Notes under the pieces: generated by a model
What the model saw: only the letters and a program-made list of their open reading frames with translations
What the model was told of the DNA's origin: nothing
Database searches by the model: none
Origin: JAMXLG01 sp963818925
Lineage (GTDB): Bacteria > Vulcanimicrobiota > Vulcanimicrobiia > Vulcanimicrobiales > Vulcanimicrobiaceae
Length of the DNA stretch: 64,000 nt
Assembly (NCBI GenBank): GCA_963818925.1
Contig: CAWFTN010000001.1
Span: forward strand, 930,001 to 994,000
Direction of reading: 5' to 3'
Program-made: the position numbers and the translations under genes
Shown: positions 8,522 through 17,506 of the stretch, one piece after another
Position numbering within the stretch: the stretch's first letter is position 1
Layout: each line of letters starts with the position of its first letter

Positions 8522-8832
8522 ACCGCTTCCTCCACGTACTCTTCGAGGTTTGCACGATAGATGTCGGCGGTTGAGATGGGAGCAGACGGAAACATCGACG
8601 ACGTGATAATGAGCAGCGCGGCGTCCTTGTTTACGCCATGTTCTGTATTGAACGATTCGACGCGTCGCTGCGCCTCTTCGTAGTCGGCACCATAATCCCA
8701 CTCCGTCGACTCGTAGCCCGGCTCGAACGCTTTGACGACCGCCGGGTAGAAATGCCGTTCGCCGTCGGGATGCGGGCGCCCGAGGTTTTCCGCAATAAAG
8801 AGACAGGCCGGTTTGCCGTTGACGATGTGCAT
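8503..8832 (-). CDS. Conserved-looking hypothetical protein
   Basis: 109 residues, soluble, with no membrane segment. The composition is ordinary (IVNGKPACLFIAENLGRPHPDG at the start, then an acidic helical C-terminus ending EEAVQKAPG). A Shine-Dalgarno GAGGT precedes the ATG. It starts 7 bases downstream of the TPR-like gene and is probably the last gene of the nitrate reductase transcript. The function is not recognised. Its 3' end overlaps the zinc-ribbon gene tail to tail. Confidence 0.6.
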   Translation of the reverse strand: MHIVNGKPACLFIAENLGRPHPDGERHFYPAVVKAFEPGYESTEWDYGADYEEAQRRVESFNTEHGVNKDAALLIITSSMFPSAPISTADIYRANLEEYVEEAVQKAPG

Positions 8833-8839
8833 TGTTACC

Positions 8840-9403
8840 TCACCGCGACATGGAGAAGACTAGATATCGAATGAGCCGTTTGATGTTGTCAAGCACGTCC
8901 AACGCATCAGAGGCTTGCGAGAGTTCGCCAAGGCCTTCATTCGCTTGTTGCAAACCTCTCCACGCCTTCGCGAGTGTGATCTGTTGCTCGACCGGCACAG
9001 CGTCTTGGAGAGCTTCGGCCCGGCGCACCGCTTCTTTCAGCGGCCGGATCGCCGCGCTGTAGTTGCGGTTGCGCGTAAGGAGCAGTCCGTATTTGAGATA
9101 GGCATCGACGGCATCCTCGGGAGAGACGCTTCCCGTTTCCACGATCTCAACGGCCTTCGCGCGAAGAAATTCGGCTTCGCCGTACGTTTCCGTCAGTTCT
9201 AATATGGCGGCGTATTGAGAGAGCAACCGGAGATGCATCCGGGAATCCGCGGGCATCGTTTTGCGGGCGCGGTTTACCTTGCGCCGCATGTAGTCGATTG
9301 CAGCTCTCAATTCACCGAGCGAAACCAAATCCGTACTGAGTCGATACGCTTCCTCATCGCCGACCGACGGATCCGAGACGCCTTCGCCGGCACTCTCGCT
9401 CAT
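8840..9403 (-). CDS. TPR-like helical protein at end of nar operon
   Basis: 187 residues, almost wholly alpha-helical with repeating helix pairs (about 25-60, 60-100, 100-135, 135-180). The TPR-type spacing shows in AVDAYLKYGLLLTRNRNYSAAI. It starts with ATGA overlapping the stop of the FNT transporter gene, so it is translationally coupled to it. There is no signal peptide. A scaffolding role is a guess from the fold. Confidence 0.65.
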   Translation of the reverse strand: MSESAGEGVSDPSVGDEEAYRLSTDLVSLGELRAAIDYMRRKVNRARKTMPADSRMHLRLLSQYAAILELTETYGEAEFLRAKAVEIVETGSVSPEDAVDAYLKYGLLLTRNRNYSAAIRPLKEAVRRAEALQDAVPVEQQITLAKAWRGLQQANEGLGELSQASDALDVLDNIKRLIRYLVFSMSR

Positions 9404-10335
9404 CGAGCGGCGGCAGGCGTCACTCCTCGCGTGGTCGAGGTTGCCGATTTATCGCGCACCCCATAGATGAAGCTGATCGCCGCTCCGGTCAACAGGAAGC
9501 CGCCGACAAAGTTCCCGATCGTCACGGGGAGTTCGTTTCCGATCCACCAATCGCCGTACGTGATATGCGCGCCGTATAACATCGCCGACGGGATAATGAA
9601 CATGTTCACGACTAAATGTTCCCAACCCATCCCGAAGAACATGTAGATCGGTACGAACGTCGCGATCGCTTTACCGATGACTGAACGCGCCGTATACGGA
9701 AGTACGACGCCGAGCGTCACGAACCAGTTGCACAGGATGCCCTTGATGAACGCGGTGAAAGCGCCGGCTGCGCCGAACTGCTCGTAGTGAAGCGTTTTTG
9801 CCGCTCCAACCTTGAGGAGAATCGCTGAAATCCCTGTTGTATCCGGCGCCTTTCCCGACATCGTGAGCGCAAGCCACAGCAGCCCCATGACAACCAAACT
9901 TCCAATGAGGTTCGCAACGTACACCCAAAAGATGCAACTCACCATCTTTGGGAACGTGATACGTCCGTGCATGTACGCCACCGGGACGAAGGCGAAATAG
10001 CCCGTCGCCAAGTCCACCTGCAACAAATTAATGCAAATGAATCCTAGCGGAAAGAGCGCGTCAGCGACGATAGGCGGCAACCCTTGCGCGACACCGAAGA
10101 ACGCCATCGCCGTCCCGTACGCAAGAAACATGCCGCCGAACATACCGCGGACGAGAATCTTGATGATGGGAAGATCGCCTTTCGATGCGCCGGTTTCGAT
10201 GATAGTTTTCAAGAGTTGCGGCGGGCGGACGTAGTCTAACGCTGCGGTTCCGTCATAGGTGCCGGCGTCTTTTCCCGAATCCGGCATCGGCGTTGCGGTT
10301 ATTACGGTCGTGCTGGTTTCTGTGCTCGTGCTCAT
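9400..10335 (-). CDS. Formate/nitrite transporter (FNT) family channel
   Basis: 311 residues, six-helix FNT fold. Diagnostic motifs are KGILCNWFV in the fourth repeat region and GMGWEHLVVNMF near helix 5, where the family has the conserved His-Asn pair. A soluble N-terminus of about 40 residues rich in Thr/Ser is unusual. FNT channels (FocA, NirC) move formate, nitrite or related small anions. Placement at the end of a narGHJI operon makes nitrite export the best guess. It overlaps the upstream HPP-like gene by 4 bases. Confidence 0.9.
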   Translation of the reverse strand: MSTSTETSTTVITATPMPDSGKDAGTYDGTAALDYVRPPQLLKTIIETGASKGDLPIIKILVRGMFGGMFLAYGTAMAFFGVAQGLPPIVADALFPLGFICINLLQVDLATGYFAFVPVAYMHGRITFPKMVSCIFWVYVANLIGSLVVMGLLWLALTMSGKAPDTTGISAILLKVGAAKTLHYEQFGAAGAFTAFIKGILCNWFVTLGVVLPYTARSVIGKAIATFVPIYMFFGMGWEHLVVNMFIIPSAMLYGAHITYGDWWIGNELPVTIGNFVGGFLLTGAAISFIYGVRDKSATSTTRGVTPAAAR

Positions 10336-10892
10336 TGGCGAACCTCCGGCAAAACATCGGGTTGAGGTTGTTCCATCCTATACGAGGACATGGGAAGAAG
10401 CGGCGCGATCAATATCCGGCGCCACACGAAAAAGACGATCGCGATCGAGGTTGATGCCTCCGCCACGCCGAGGGTATACGTGAACCTTTGAACGTGCAGC
10501 AGCATCGCGAGAACCGAGAGCGCCAGCGCCGGCGGCATTCGCGCTCGCAAAAGCGCCTGCCCTCCCAGCACGCACAGCGTGTCGATCGCTACGCCGAGTG
10601 GCGTGAGACCGAAGAAACGGAAGCTCAACTGACCGATGATTGCGCCCAAACACGGCAAGACGACGATCGATCGCAGATTCGCCCATTTGCCGTACGGATC
10701 GCGAAAAATCAGATAAATAATAACAGCGAACGGAGGGAGCACCAAAAACTCGGTGGCACCCTCCAGTAGCTGATGCTGCGACTGGGTCAAGATCGCCATT
10801 AACGCCGGAACAGCGACGATCGAGCTTATCTGACACAACCGCTCCAATCGATCGTCCGCGGCAGGCATGACGCGGCGGCTACCACGTGCCAT
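10332..10892 (-). CDS. HPP-family-like membrane protein, candidate nitrite transporter
   Basis: 186 residues with four or five hydrophobic helices (about 22-38, 48-64, 75-95, 100-118, 120-150). The pattern FLVLPPFAVI, then a polar stretch with DPYG, then ARMPPALALS resembles HPP-domain proteins, in which a His-Pro-Pro motif sits at the equivalent place (here Met-Pro-Pro). Some plant and cyanobacterial HPP proteins have been reported to transport nitrite, which fits the nar operon context. ATG 10892 was chosen; ATG 10868 is an alternative start. Confidence 0.6.
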   Translation of the reverse strand: MARGSRRVMPAADDRLERLCQISSIVAVPALMAILTQSQHQLLEGATEFLVLPPFAVIIYLIFRDPYGKWANLRSIVVLPCLGAIIGQLSFRFFGLTPLGVAIDTLCVLGGQALLRARMPPALALSVLAMLLHVQRFTYTLGVAEASTSIAIVFFVWRRILIAPLLPMSSYRMEQPQPDVLPEVRQ

Positions 10893-10913
10893 GCTCCGTC
10901 GGACTCGTTAACC

Positions 10914-11651
10914 TCAGCCGTGTCGCAGATACGGTACATCCGGACCGATGCGCTCGCTTCCCGCGGGTGCTCCGTAGGGAAGATTACGCTGGCGATACCA
11001 GATCACGACTTGATACGGTCTGATGAGATAGAAAAGCGGCGCCGTTACGACATGCGCTAAACGGGTGAACGGGAAGAGCGCAAGCAGTACGAACGCGTTG
11101 AACATATGAATCTTGACGGGCAGCGGCATTGCGGTTACGTACTGTGTTTGCGGATTGAACGCCGCTAGTGACCGTAGCCACGGCACCGAAGTATGCAGAT
11201 ACCACTCCGATCCCCAACGGTAGAAGAACGCGATCCAGAATCCCATGACGACTTGAAGCGCCAAAGAGGCGAGCAAGACCCAATCCATTCCCGTCGTGAC
11301 GAATTGAACGCGCGGATTGGTCAGGCGTCGCAGAATGAGCGTTCCGAGACCGATGATCGCCATGACCGCGAGCGCAAGTCCCGTGACCTCGAGGATGTAA
11401 AGCCGCGTTTGGTTCTCGATGAGGGCCGCCCACGCTTGCGGGAACAAGAACCCGAGCGTGTGGGGAATCAAGATGAGGATGATGGCATAGTGCCACATCG
11501 TCGATCCCCAAAACAGAAAGCGATTCTCCAAGAACTGCGAGGACTGACTTGAGAAGGAGAAGCGATCTCTCAAGTAGCGGTACAGCCCGCCAAAGATGAA
11601 GATGGCGAACGCGACGTAGGGCCATACTTCCCAGAGAAACGTATCAGACAT
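10914..11651 (-). CDS. narI: Respiratory nitrate reductase gamma subunit (cytochrome b)
   Basis: 245 residues, five-helix diheme cytochrome b that takes electrons from quinol to NarGH. Haem-ligand histidines are visible in MWHYAIIL and LIPHTLGF of the second helix and in KIHMFNAF and RLAHVV of the last helix. The C-terminal cytoplasmic tail contains PYGAPAGSERIGPD. A Shine-Dalgarno GAGGA sits directly before the ATG. The gene order narG-H-J-I is standard. Confidence 0.93.
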   Translation of the reverse strand: MSDTFLWEVWPYVAFAIFIFGGLYRYLRDRFSFSSQSSQFLENRFLFWGSTMWHYAIILILIPHTLGFLFPQAWAALIENQTRLYILEVTGLALAVMAIIGLGTLILRRLTNPRVQFVTTGMDWVLLASLALQVVMGFWIAFFYRWGSEWYLHTSVPWLRSLAAFNPQTQYVTAMPLPVKIHMFNAFVLLALFPFTRLAHVVTAPLFYLIRPYQVVIWYRQRNLPYGAPAGSERIGPDVPYLRHG

Positions 11652-11678
11652 GAGTTCCTCCGCTCGTTCTGCTGAACG

Positions 11679-12311
11679 TTATGAAACCAGACGCTCGGAC
11701 TCGGGAACGGGCAACGGCACCTTTTGCGTCGGTGCTCCGTAGCGTGCTTGTAATACGAATTGTAGGGCTTGCAAAATGTGGCGGTAATCGGTCCCGACGT
11801 CGAAGACTTCGGGCGCCGCGCCTTCGCCTTCATCGAGCATGGGAGCGCTTTCCGGCGCCATCGTCATGGGTGCGAGCGTCGGAAGTAGCGCATCGCGCGC
11901 AATTTCATCCCGTATCTGGTCATCGTTGCAGATCGATATGAATCGCAACATTAGTCCGATGTGATCCGGGAGCTCGATTCCGTGGTCGAAATTGTGACTG
12001 CGAAAACGTTCCTTGAGTTCCAGCATGAACAAGCTGCGAGGATACGATTCGCCGAAGAGATGGTACCCGACGTACGGATGACACGATGCATTCAAATCGA
12101 ACGTCGCAGAGAATATCTCTTCGATCATGTCCCGTGGCGTTCGCTCCGCGAACGCCACGAATTCGTCGAGCAGCGCGGCCGCTGCTCCACTTTCTTCCGC
12201 AGCGAGCGCGCGGCACTCGCGTGCCGTTTCGACGAGATCCAGATCCGGGCGCGGATACTCGAGGAGGTCAGCGAACAGTTGAAGTATCCGCGCTTGCGTC
12301 GTCATGCTCAT
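11679..12311 (-). CDS. narJ: Nitrate reductase assembly chaperone
   Basis: 210 residues, all-helical NarJ/DMSO-reductase-type chaperone. It is needed to insert the molybdenum cofactor into NarG and to attach the GH complex to NarI. The family motifs are a LLEYPRPDL start helix and the central FDLNASCHPYVGYHLFGES segment. The acidic C-terminal part (MAPESAPMLDEGEG) is probably flexible. A second ATG lies two codons downstream (12305). Confidence 0.9.
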   Translation of the reverse strand: MSMTTQARILQLFADLLEYPRPDLDLVETARECRALAAEESGAAAALLDEFVAFAERTPRDMIEEIFSATFDLNASCHPYVGYHLFGESYPRSLFMLELKERFRSHNFDHGIELPDHIGLMLRFISICNDDQIRDEIARDALLPTLAPMTMAPESAPMLDEGEGAAPEVFDVGTDYRHILQALQFVLQARYGAPTQKVPLPVPESERLVS

Positions 12312-12315
12312 ACAC

Positions 12316-13821
12316 TTACCATCTGCGTGCAGGCGTCTCGCGGAAGCCGAAGCCTGCCGCGGGTTTGTGCGTATACGGATCGAGGAATTGCTCCACGGCT
12401 TCTTCGCGAGCCATCGCCGGGATGACGAAGCGCTCTTCGAACGTGGGAAGCGACGTCAGATTGAAGATCGCCTCGCACTCTTCAGGCGTCGTTTTTCCGA
12501 TGCGCATCGCTTCTTGCGCTTCTGCCGGCGTGATGTCTTTCACACGCTGCGAGCGTTTGTACAATCGGACTGCGATCTGTTTGCGATAGACCTCTTCCAC
12601 GATTTGCGTATTTCCTGCGGTAAATAAGCTCGCCATGTATTTGATCGGAACGCGTGCTTGCTCGAGCGAGCTGAGCATCTGTCCGAGACCTTCGATGCCG
12701 GAGTTATCGTAGACGCCGCTTTCGTTCATTCTGCCGAGTACCGGCAACATCGGCGGTACGTAGAACAACATCGGCATCGTCCGGAATTCCGGATGCAGCG
12801 GCAATGCAAGGCCCCAGCGCTTCACGAACTTGTACACCGGCGAGTTTTGCGCCGCGGCGATCTGAAGATCGGTGACGCCGTTTGCTTTTGCCGCCGCGAT
12901 CACCATCGGATCGAACGGATCTTGGATGATGTCGCGCTGCGAGTAGACCAGATCGGCGTCCTCGTGGAGCGCCGCCTCGGTGATGCGATCTGCATCGTAG
13001 AGGAGCAATCCGAGATACCGGATGCGGCCGACGCATGAATGGAAGCACGCCGGTGCCTGACCCGTTTCGAGACGCGGATAGCACAGGATGCATTTCTCGG
13101 ATTTTCCAGTCGACCAGTTGTAATAAGTCTTCTTATACGGACAGCCCGAGATGCACATGCGCCACGCGCGGCATTTTTCTTGACTGATCAGGACGATGCC
13201 GTCCTCGCCGCGCTTATAAATCGCGCCCGAGGGGCATGCGCCGACGCACGCCGGATTGAGGCAGTGATTGCAAATGCGCGGCAGATAGAAGAAGACGAGA
13301 CGTTCGACTTCGTTGAGTTGCTCGCGTTCCTTATCCGTCAGCTTGTCGAGATTGACATCGTTGCTGGCATAGACCGGCGAGCCGCCGAGGTCGTCGTCCC
13401 AGTTCGGTCCGGCTTCGATGTCCATCGGTTTTCCGGTGATGAGCGAGATAGGACGGGCGGTGGGCTGATCGTCGCCTTCGGGCGCGTTGAAGAGTTCGTC
13501 GTATTGATACGTCCACGGCTCGTAATAGTCGTCGATCGTCGGCAAATTCGGATTGAAGAAGATGTTTCCCAATCCTTCGGCGCGCCCTTGTAATTTAAGC
13601 CGCAGCCGGTCGCCGTCTTTGACCCAGCCACCTTTATATTTACCCTGATCTTCCCATGTGGTCGGATAACCCGTTCCGGGCTTGGTTTCGACGTTGTTCC
13701 ACCACATGTACTCGGTGCCCTTACGGTCTGTCCAAATGTTCTTGCAGGCGATACTGCACGTGTGGCAACCGATGCACTTGTCGAGGTGGAAAACCATTGA
13801 TACTTGTGCGCGTATATCCAT
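12316..13821 (-). CDS. narH: Respiratory nitrate reductase beta subunit (Fe-S protein)
   Basis: 501 residues, the electron-transfer subunit with four Fe-S clusters. The first cysteine group CIGCHTCSIACKN is at residues 16-28. The others are CNHCLNPACVGACP, CRAWRMCISGCP and CILCYPRL. The Trp in the third group is the NarH signature for a [3Fe-4S] cluster. A later RIRYLG segment follows a further cysteine (CFHSCVG). The length agrees with E. coli NarH (512). It lies between narG and narJ with short gaps. Confidence 0.96.
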   Translation of the reverse strand: MDIRAQVSMVFHLDKCIGCHTCSIACKNIWTDRKGTEYMWWNNVETKPGTGYPTTWEDQGKYKGGWVKDGDRLRLKLQGRAEGLGNIFFNPNLPTIDDYYEPWTYQYDELFNAPEGDDQPTARPISLITGKPMDIEAGPNWDDDLGGSPVYASNDVNLDKLTDKEREQLNEVERLVFFYLPRICNHCLNPACVGACPSGAIYKRGEDGIVLISQEKCRAWRMCISGCPYKKTYYNWSTGKSEKCILCYPRLETGQAPACFHSCVGRIRYLGLLLYDADRITEAALHEDADLVYSQRDIIQDPFDPMVIAAAKANGVTDLQIAAAQNSPVYKFVKRWGLALPLHPEFRTMPMLFYVPPMLPVLGRMNESGVYDNSGIEGLGQMLSSLEQARVPIKYMASLFTAGNTQIVEEVYRKQIAVRLYKRSQRVKDITPAEAQEAMRIGKTTPEECEAIFNLTSLPTFEERFVIPAMAREEAVEQFLDPYTHKPAAGFGFRETPARRW

Positions 13822-13856
13822 TATTTACGAACTCCCAACGATCGTACGATCGCCGT

Positions 13857-16800
13857 TTACCATTCTAATTTGCTGAGTGCACGCACGACGGCGTGCGTGT
13901 CTCGGGTCATGATGCCGATCGGCCCCCAGTAGTTGAAGCCGTAGCTGAATTGCCCGTACCCGCCGGCAATCTGAAGCGGATTCATACGGGTGCGCGTGAG
14001 GCTGTTGTGTCCGCCGGCGCGCCGTCCGCCGCGAACCTGTGATTTCGGCATGGAAATGGTGCGATCGGGTGCGTGATAGATCATGCACGTTCCCGGTTGC
14101 ACGCGCGCACTGACCGCAGCACGCGTTACCATGACGCCGTTGTCGTTGTAGACCTCGACCCATTGGTTGTCGACGATCCCTATGCGTGCCGCGTCTTTGT
14201 CATTGATCCAGCACGGTTCCATTCCGCGGGAAAGCGTCAGCATGCGGAGATTGTCGTAGTATGTCGAGTGAATGTGCCATTTGCCGTGAGGCGTGATGTA
14301 GTTCAGAATGAGGCACTTGTCGTCGACCGGGCTCAGGACGATGTCTCCCGTGAGATGCGGATCGAGCTTCGGCTTGTAGGTTGCAAAGTGCTCGCCGAAG
14401 TCGATGTACCACGGATGATCCATGTAGAACTGCGAGCGCCCGGTGACCGTGCGCCACGGTATGAGCCGTTCAACGTTGAGACACCACGCCGAATATGCTC
14501 GACCGTCGTTGATCATACCGGTCCAACATGGACTGATCAGCAAACGTTTGATTTGCCTCGTGATGTCACCGAAGTTCATGCGAACTCCACGGATACCCTC
14601 AGCCAAATCTTTGAGCGGGACGCCCGTAACGTGCTCTTCGTGCTCGAACGTCTCGTACGAAACATCGCCGTTCGTTTCTGGCGCAAGATGAAGGATGGTA
14701 TTGCAGACGTCGAGCGGGTCTTCCAGGCTCGGATATTTTTGGCCGTTCCACTGCACGCAACGCATGTGGCGCGAATCGGGTGAAAGCGTGACCGGATTCT
14801 GAAGTAGCTGATTGTAGAACTTCTCAGCCGGCACGTGCACGCCGTTGAACGACATTCCTTCCTTCGGAACGTTCGGCCCTAGCGCGATATATTTGTTGTA
14901 AATCTGCGAGTAATCGCGCGTCACGACCCGCATATGCGGCATCGTCTTGCCGGGGATCGGTTCGCAGTCACCCGCCGTCCAATCCAGCACTTGCGGCTGC
15001 GATATCTCATCCGGCGTGTCGTGCATGAGCGGCTGCATCACGACATCCTTGACCGGTTCCGGGAACACGAGCGGCGCGAGTTCACTGAATTTCTTCGCAA
15101 ACGCTTTGAAGATGTCCCAATCGGTCTTCGATTCCCAAACCGGCGGGACTGCCGCGCCGAGCACATGGACGAACGAGTGAAGGTCCGTGGTATTCAGGTC
15201 GTTCTTCTCATACCACATAGCGGTCGGCAGAACGATGTCGGAGTACAACGCCGAAGTGTCCATGCGGAAGTTGATGTCGACGACCAAATCGAACTTACCG
15301 CGCGGCGCCGGCTCGCGGAACGTCACCTTCTTGACGTGATCTTTGGCGCGCTCTTCGGCAATCGCATTGTCATGCGTGCCGAGGTAGTGTCGCAGGAAGA
15401 ACTCGTGTCCTTTCGCGCTCGCCATGATCGCGTTACCGCGCCAGATGAGCCAAACGCGTGGCCAGTTTTGCTCGGCGTCCGGATCTTCGATCGACCATTT
15501 CAGCTTCTGCGATTTGAGTTGCTCGACGACATTCTTGATGATCGCCTCATCATCGGCGGCGCCGGCCGCCTGCGCTTCGCGCGCGATATCGAGCGGGTTG
15601 CCCTCGAGTTGCGGATAGTGCGGCATCCAGCCGCGCATGACCGCGTCGCGTTCGATGTCCATGCAATGGCCTTTGGCGTACTTCGCGTTCGGCGGAACGG
15701 CCGCGTACTCGGTGAAGTCCGCTTCGTAGTGCCATTGATCGCTCATGACGTAATGCCAGACAGGCGATTGGGTCCGCCTCGGCGGTTTCTGCCAGTCGAG
15801 TGCAAACGTGATCGTGGCCCACGGTGCAGCCGGTGCAAGTTTCTCCTGACCGACGTAGTGGTTCATCCCGCCGCCGTTCACGCCGCAACAGCCGGTGAAG
15901 AGCATTGCGTTGATCGGGCCTCGATACGCAAGGCCGTTGTTGTACCAGTGGTTGAGGCTCGCTCCCGTAATACACATCGAGCGACCGTTCGTGAGTTCGG
16001 CGTTCGTCGCAAACTCACGGGCGAAACGAATCACCGTCTCCCGTCCAATACCGGTGTACTGTTCTTGCCATGCCGGCGTGTACGGTCCGACTTCATCATA
16101 GCTTTGCGCGTAGTCGCCCGATAAGCCGCGGTTGACTCCATAGTGCGCCATGTAGAGGTCGAAGACCGTCGCTACGGGTACGCGTCCATTCGCGGTTTCG
16201 ATATACCGTACGGGAACGCCGCGACGCGACGTCGTTTTTGAAGCGAATTCGTAGTAGTCGACGTCCAGCACGTCGTCGTGCTTATCGATGAACGTCAAGA
16301 CCGGATCGATGGGGCTGCCGTCGATGCCGTCCTGGAGCTTCAGATTCCACTGGCCCTTTTGCTTTTGCCACCGGAAACCGGCGGTACCCATCGGCATCTT
16401 GGGACCGTCGGTTTGCCGGTCCATCATGAGCATCTTCCAGTCGCCATTCTCGACGTCGGCATATTTCGCAACGCGATTGGCGCGCAGGAGCTGACCGGGC
16501 TTGTAGCCCGATGCCGCATCGCCCGTGACTTCGACGAGGAACGGCGCATCCGTGTACTGCTTGACGTAGCGATCGAAGTACGGCACGGTCCGATCCTGGT
16601 GATACTCTTTGAGAATCACGTGATTGACGGCCATCCAGAACGCCGTGTCTTGACCCGCCTTGATCGGAATCCAGTTGTCGGCATATTTCGCAACCTGATT
16701 GAAATCCGGCGAGACGACGACGAATTTGCTGCCGTTCGTCCGCGCTTCGGAAATGAAGTGCACGTCGGGCGTGCGCGTCATGTTCAGATTGGCCGCAATC

Positions 16801-17504
16801 GAGACGATGTAGGTCGAGTTATACCAGTCGGCACTTTCGCATACGTCGGTTTGATCGCCCCACACTTCAGGAAACGCGTTCGGCAGGTCGGCGTACCAAT
16901 CGTAGAAGCTCATGTTTACGCCGCCGATGAGTTGCAGGAAGCGCGCGCCACCGGCATAGGACGCAAACGAAAACGCGGGAATCGGCGCAAAACCGAAGAT
17001 CCGGTCGGGGCCCCACTTCTTCGCAGTATACAGACACGACGCTGCGATTAGCTCGAGGACTTCGTCCCAGCTCGTCCGCCGGTATCCGCCTTTACCGCGT
17101 GCGCGTTGATAGCGTTTCCGCTTTTGGTCGTCTTGGACGATCGATCCCCACGCTTCAATCGGATTGGCGAACTGCGTTTTGGCTTTACGCCAAAAGTCGA
17201 GGAGCGCGCCGCGGATGTAGGGATATTTGACGCGTATGGGACTGTAAACGTACCACGACGCGGATATCCCGCGCTGGCATCCGCGCGGCTCGTATGGCGG
17301 AAGCCCTTTTTCCAGCAACGGATAATCCGTCTGCTGCATCTCCCACGTAATGATGCCGTCCTTCACGTAGACGGCCCAGGAGCACCCGCCCGTGCAATTC
17401 ACACCGTGCGTGCTGCGCACGACTTGGTCGTGCATCCATCGATTACGGTAAAACTCTTCCCAACGGCGAGACTTCGGGTCGACGAGATCTTGAATCCAAC
17501 CCAT
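13857..17504 (-). CDS. narG: Respiratory nitrate reductase alpha subunit (molybdoenzyme)
   Basis: 1215 residues. It carries the bis-MGD molybdenum site that reduces nitrate to nitrite. The FS0 cluster ligands are His33, Cys37, Cys41 and Cys76, with the same spacing as E. coli NarG. The Asp of YADLP (residue 206) has the spacing expected for the molybdenum ligand (E. coli Asp222). The N-terminus begins MGWIQDLVDPKSRRWEE and has no twin-arginine signal peptide, so the active site should face the cytoplasm. Nitrate import is then needed, and no NarK is visible. narC ends 2 bases before its start. Confidence 0.97.
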   Translation of the reverse strand: MGWIQDLVDPKSRRWEEFYRNRWMHDQVVRSTHGVNCTGGCSWAVYVKDGIITWEMQQTDYPLLEKGLPPYEPRGCQRGISASWYVYSPIRVKYPYIRGALLDFWRKAKTQFANPIEAWGSIVQDDQKRKRYQRARGKGGYRRTSWDEVLELIAASCLYTAKKWGPDRIFGFAPIPAFSFASYAGGARFLQLIGGVNMSFYDWYADLPNAFPEVWGDQTDVCESADWYNSTYIVSIAANLNMTRTPDVHFISEARTNGSKFVVVSPDFNQVAKYADNWIPIKAGQDTAFWMAVNHVILKEYHQDRTVPYFDRYVKQYTDAPFLVEVTGDAASGYKPGQLLRANRVAKYADVENGDWKMLMMDRQTDGPKMPMGTAGFRWQKQKGQWNLKLQDGIDGSPIDPVLTFIDKHDDVLDVDYYEFASKTTSRRGVPVRYIETANGRVPVATVFDLYMAHYGVNRGLSGDYAQSYDEVGPYTPAWQEQYTGIGRETVIRFAREFATNAELTNGRSMCITGASLNHWYNNGLAYRGPINAMLFTGCCGVNGGGMNHYVGQEKLAPAAPWATITFALDWQKPPRRTQSPVWHYVMSDQWHYEADFTEYAAVPPNAKYAKGHCMDIERDAVMRGWMPHYPQLEGNPLDIAREAQAAGAADDEAIIKNVVEQLKSQKLKWSIEDPDAEQNWPRVWLIWRGNAIMASAKGHEFFLRHYLGTHDNAIAEERAKDHVKKVTFREPAPRGKFDLVVDINFRMDTSALYSDIVLPTAMWYEKNDLNTTDLHSFVHVLGAAVPPVWESKTDWDIFKAFAKKFSELAPLVFPEPVKDVVMQPLMHDTPDEISQPQVLDWTAGDCEPIPGKTMPHMRVVTRDYSQIYNKYIALGPNVPKEGMSFNGVHVPAEKFYNQLLQNPVTLSPDSRHMRCVQWNGQKYPSLEDPLDVCNTILHLAPETNGDVSYETFEHEEHVTGVPLKDLAEGIRGVRMNFGDITRQIKRLLISPCWTGMINDGRAYSAWCLNVERLIPWRTVTGRSQFYMDHPWYIDFGEHFATYKPKLDPHLTGDIVLSPVDDKCLILNYITPHGKWHIHSTYYDNLRMLTLSRGMEPCWINDKDAARIGIVDNQWVEVYNDNGVMVTRAAVSARVQPGTCMIYHAPDRTISMPKSQVRGGRRAGGHNSLTRTRMNPLQIAGGYGQFSYGFNYWGPIGIMTRDTHAVVRALSKLEW

Positions 17505-17506
17505 CG

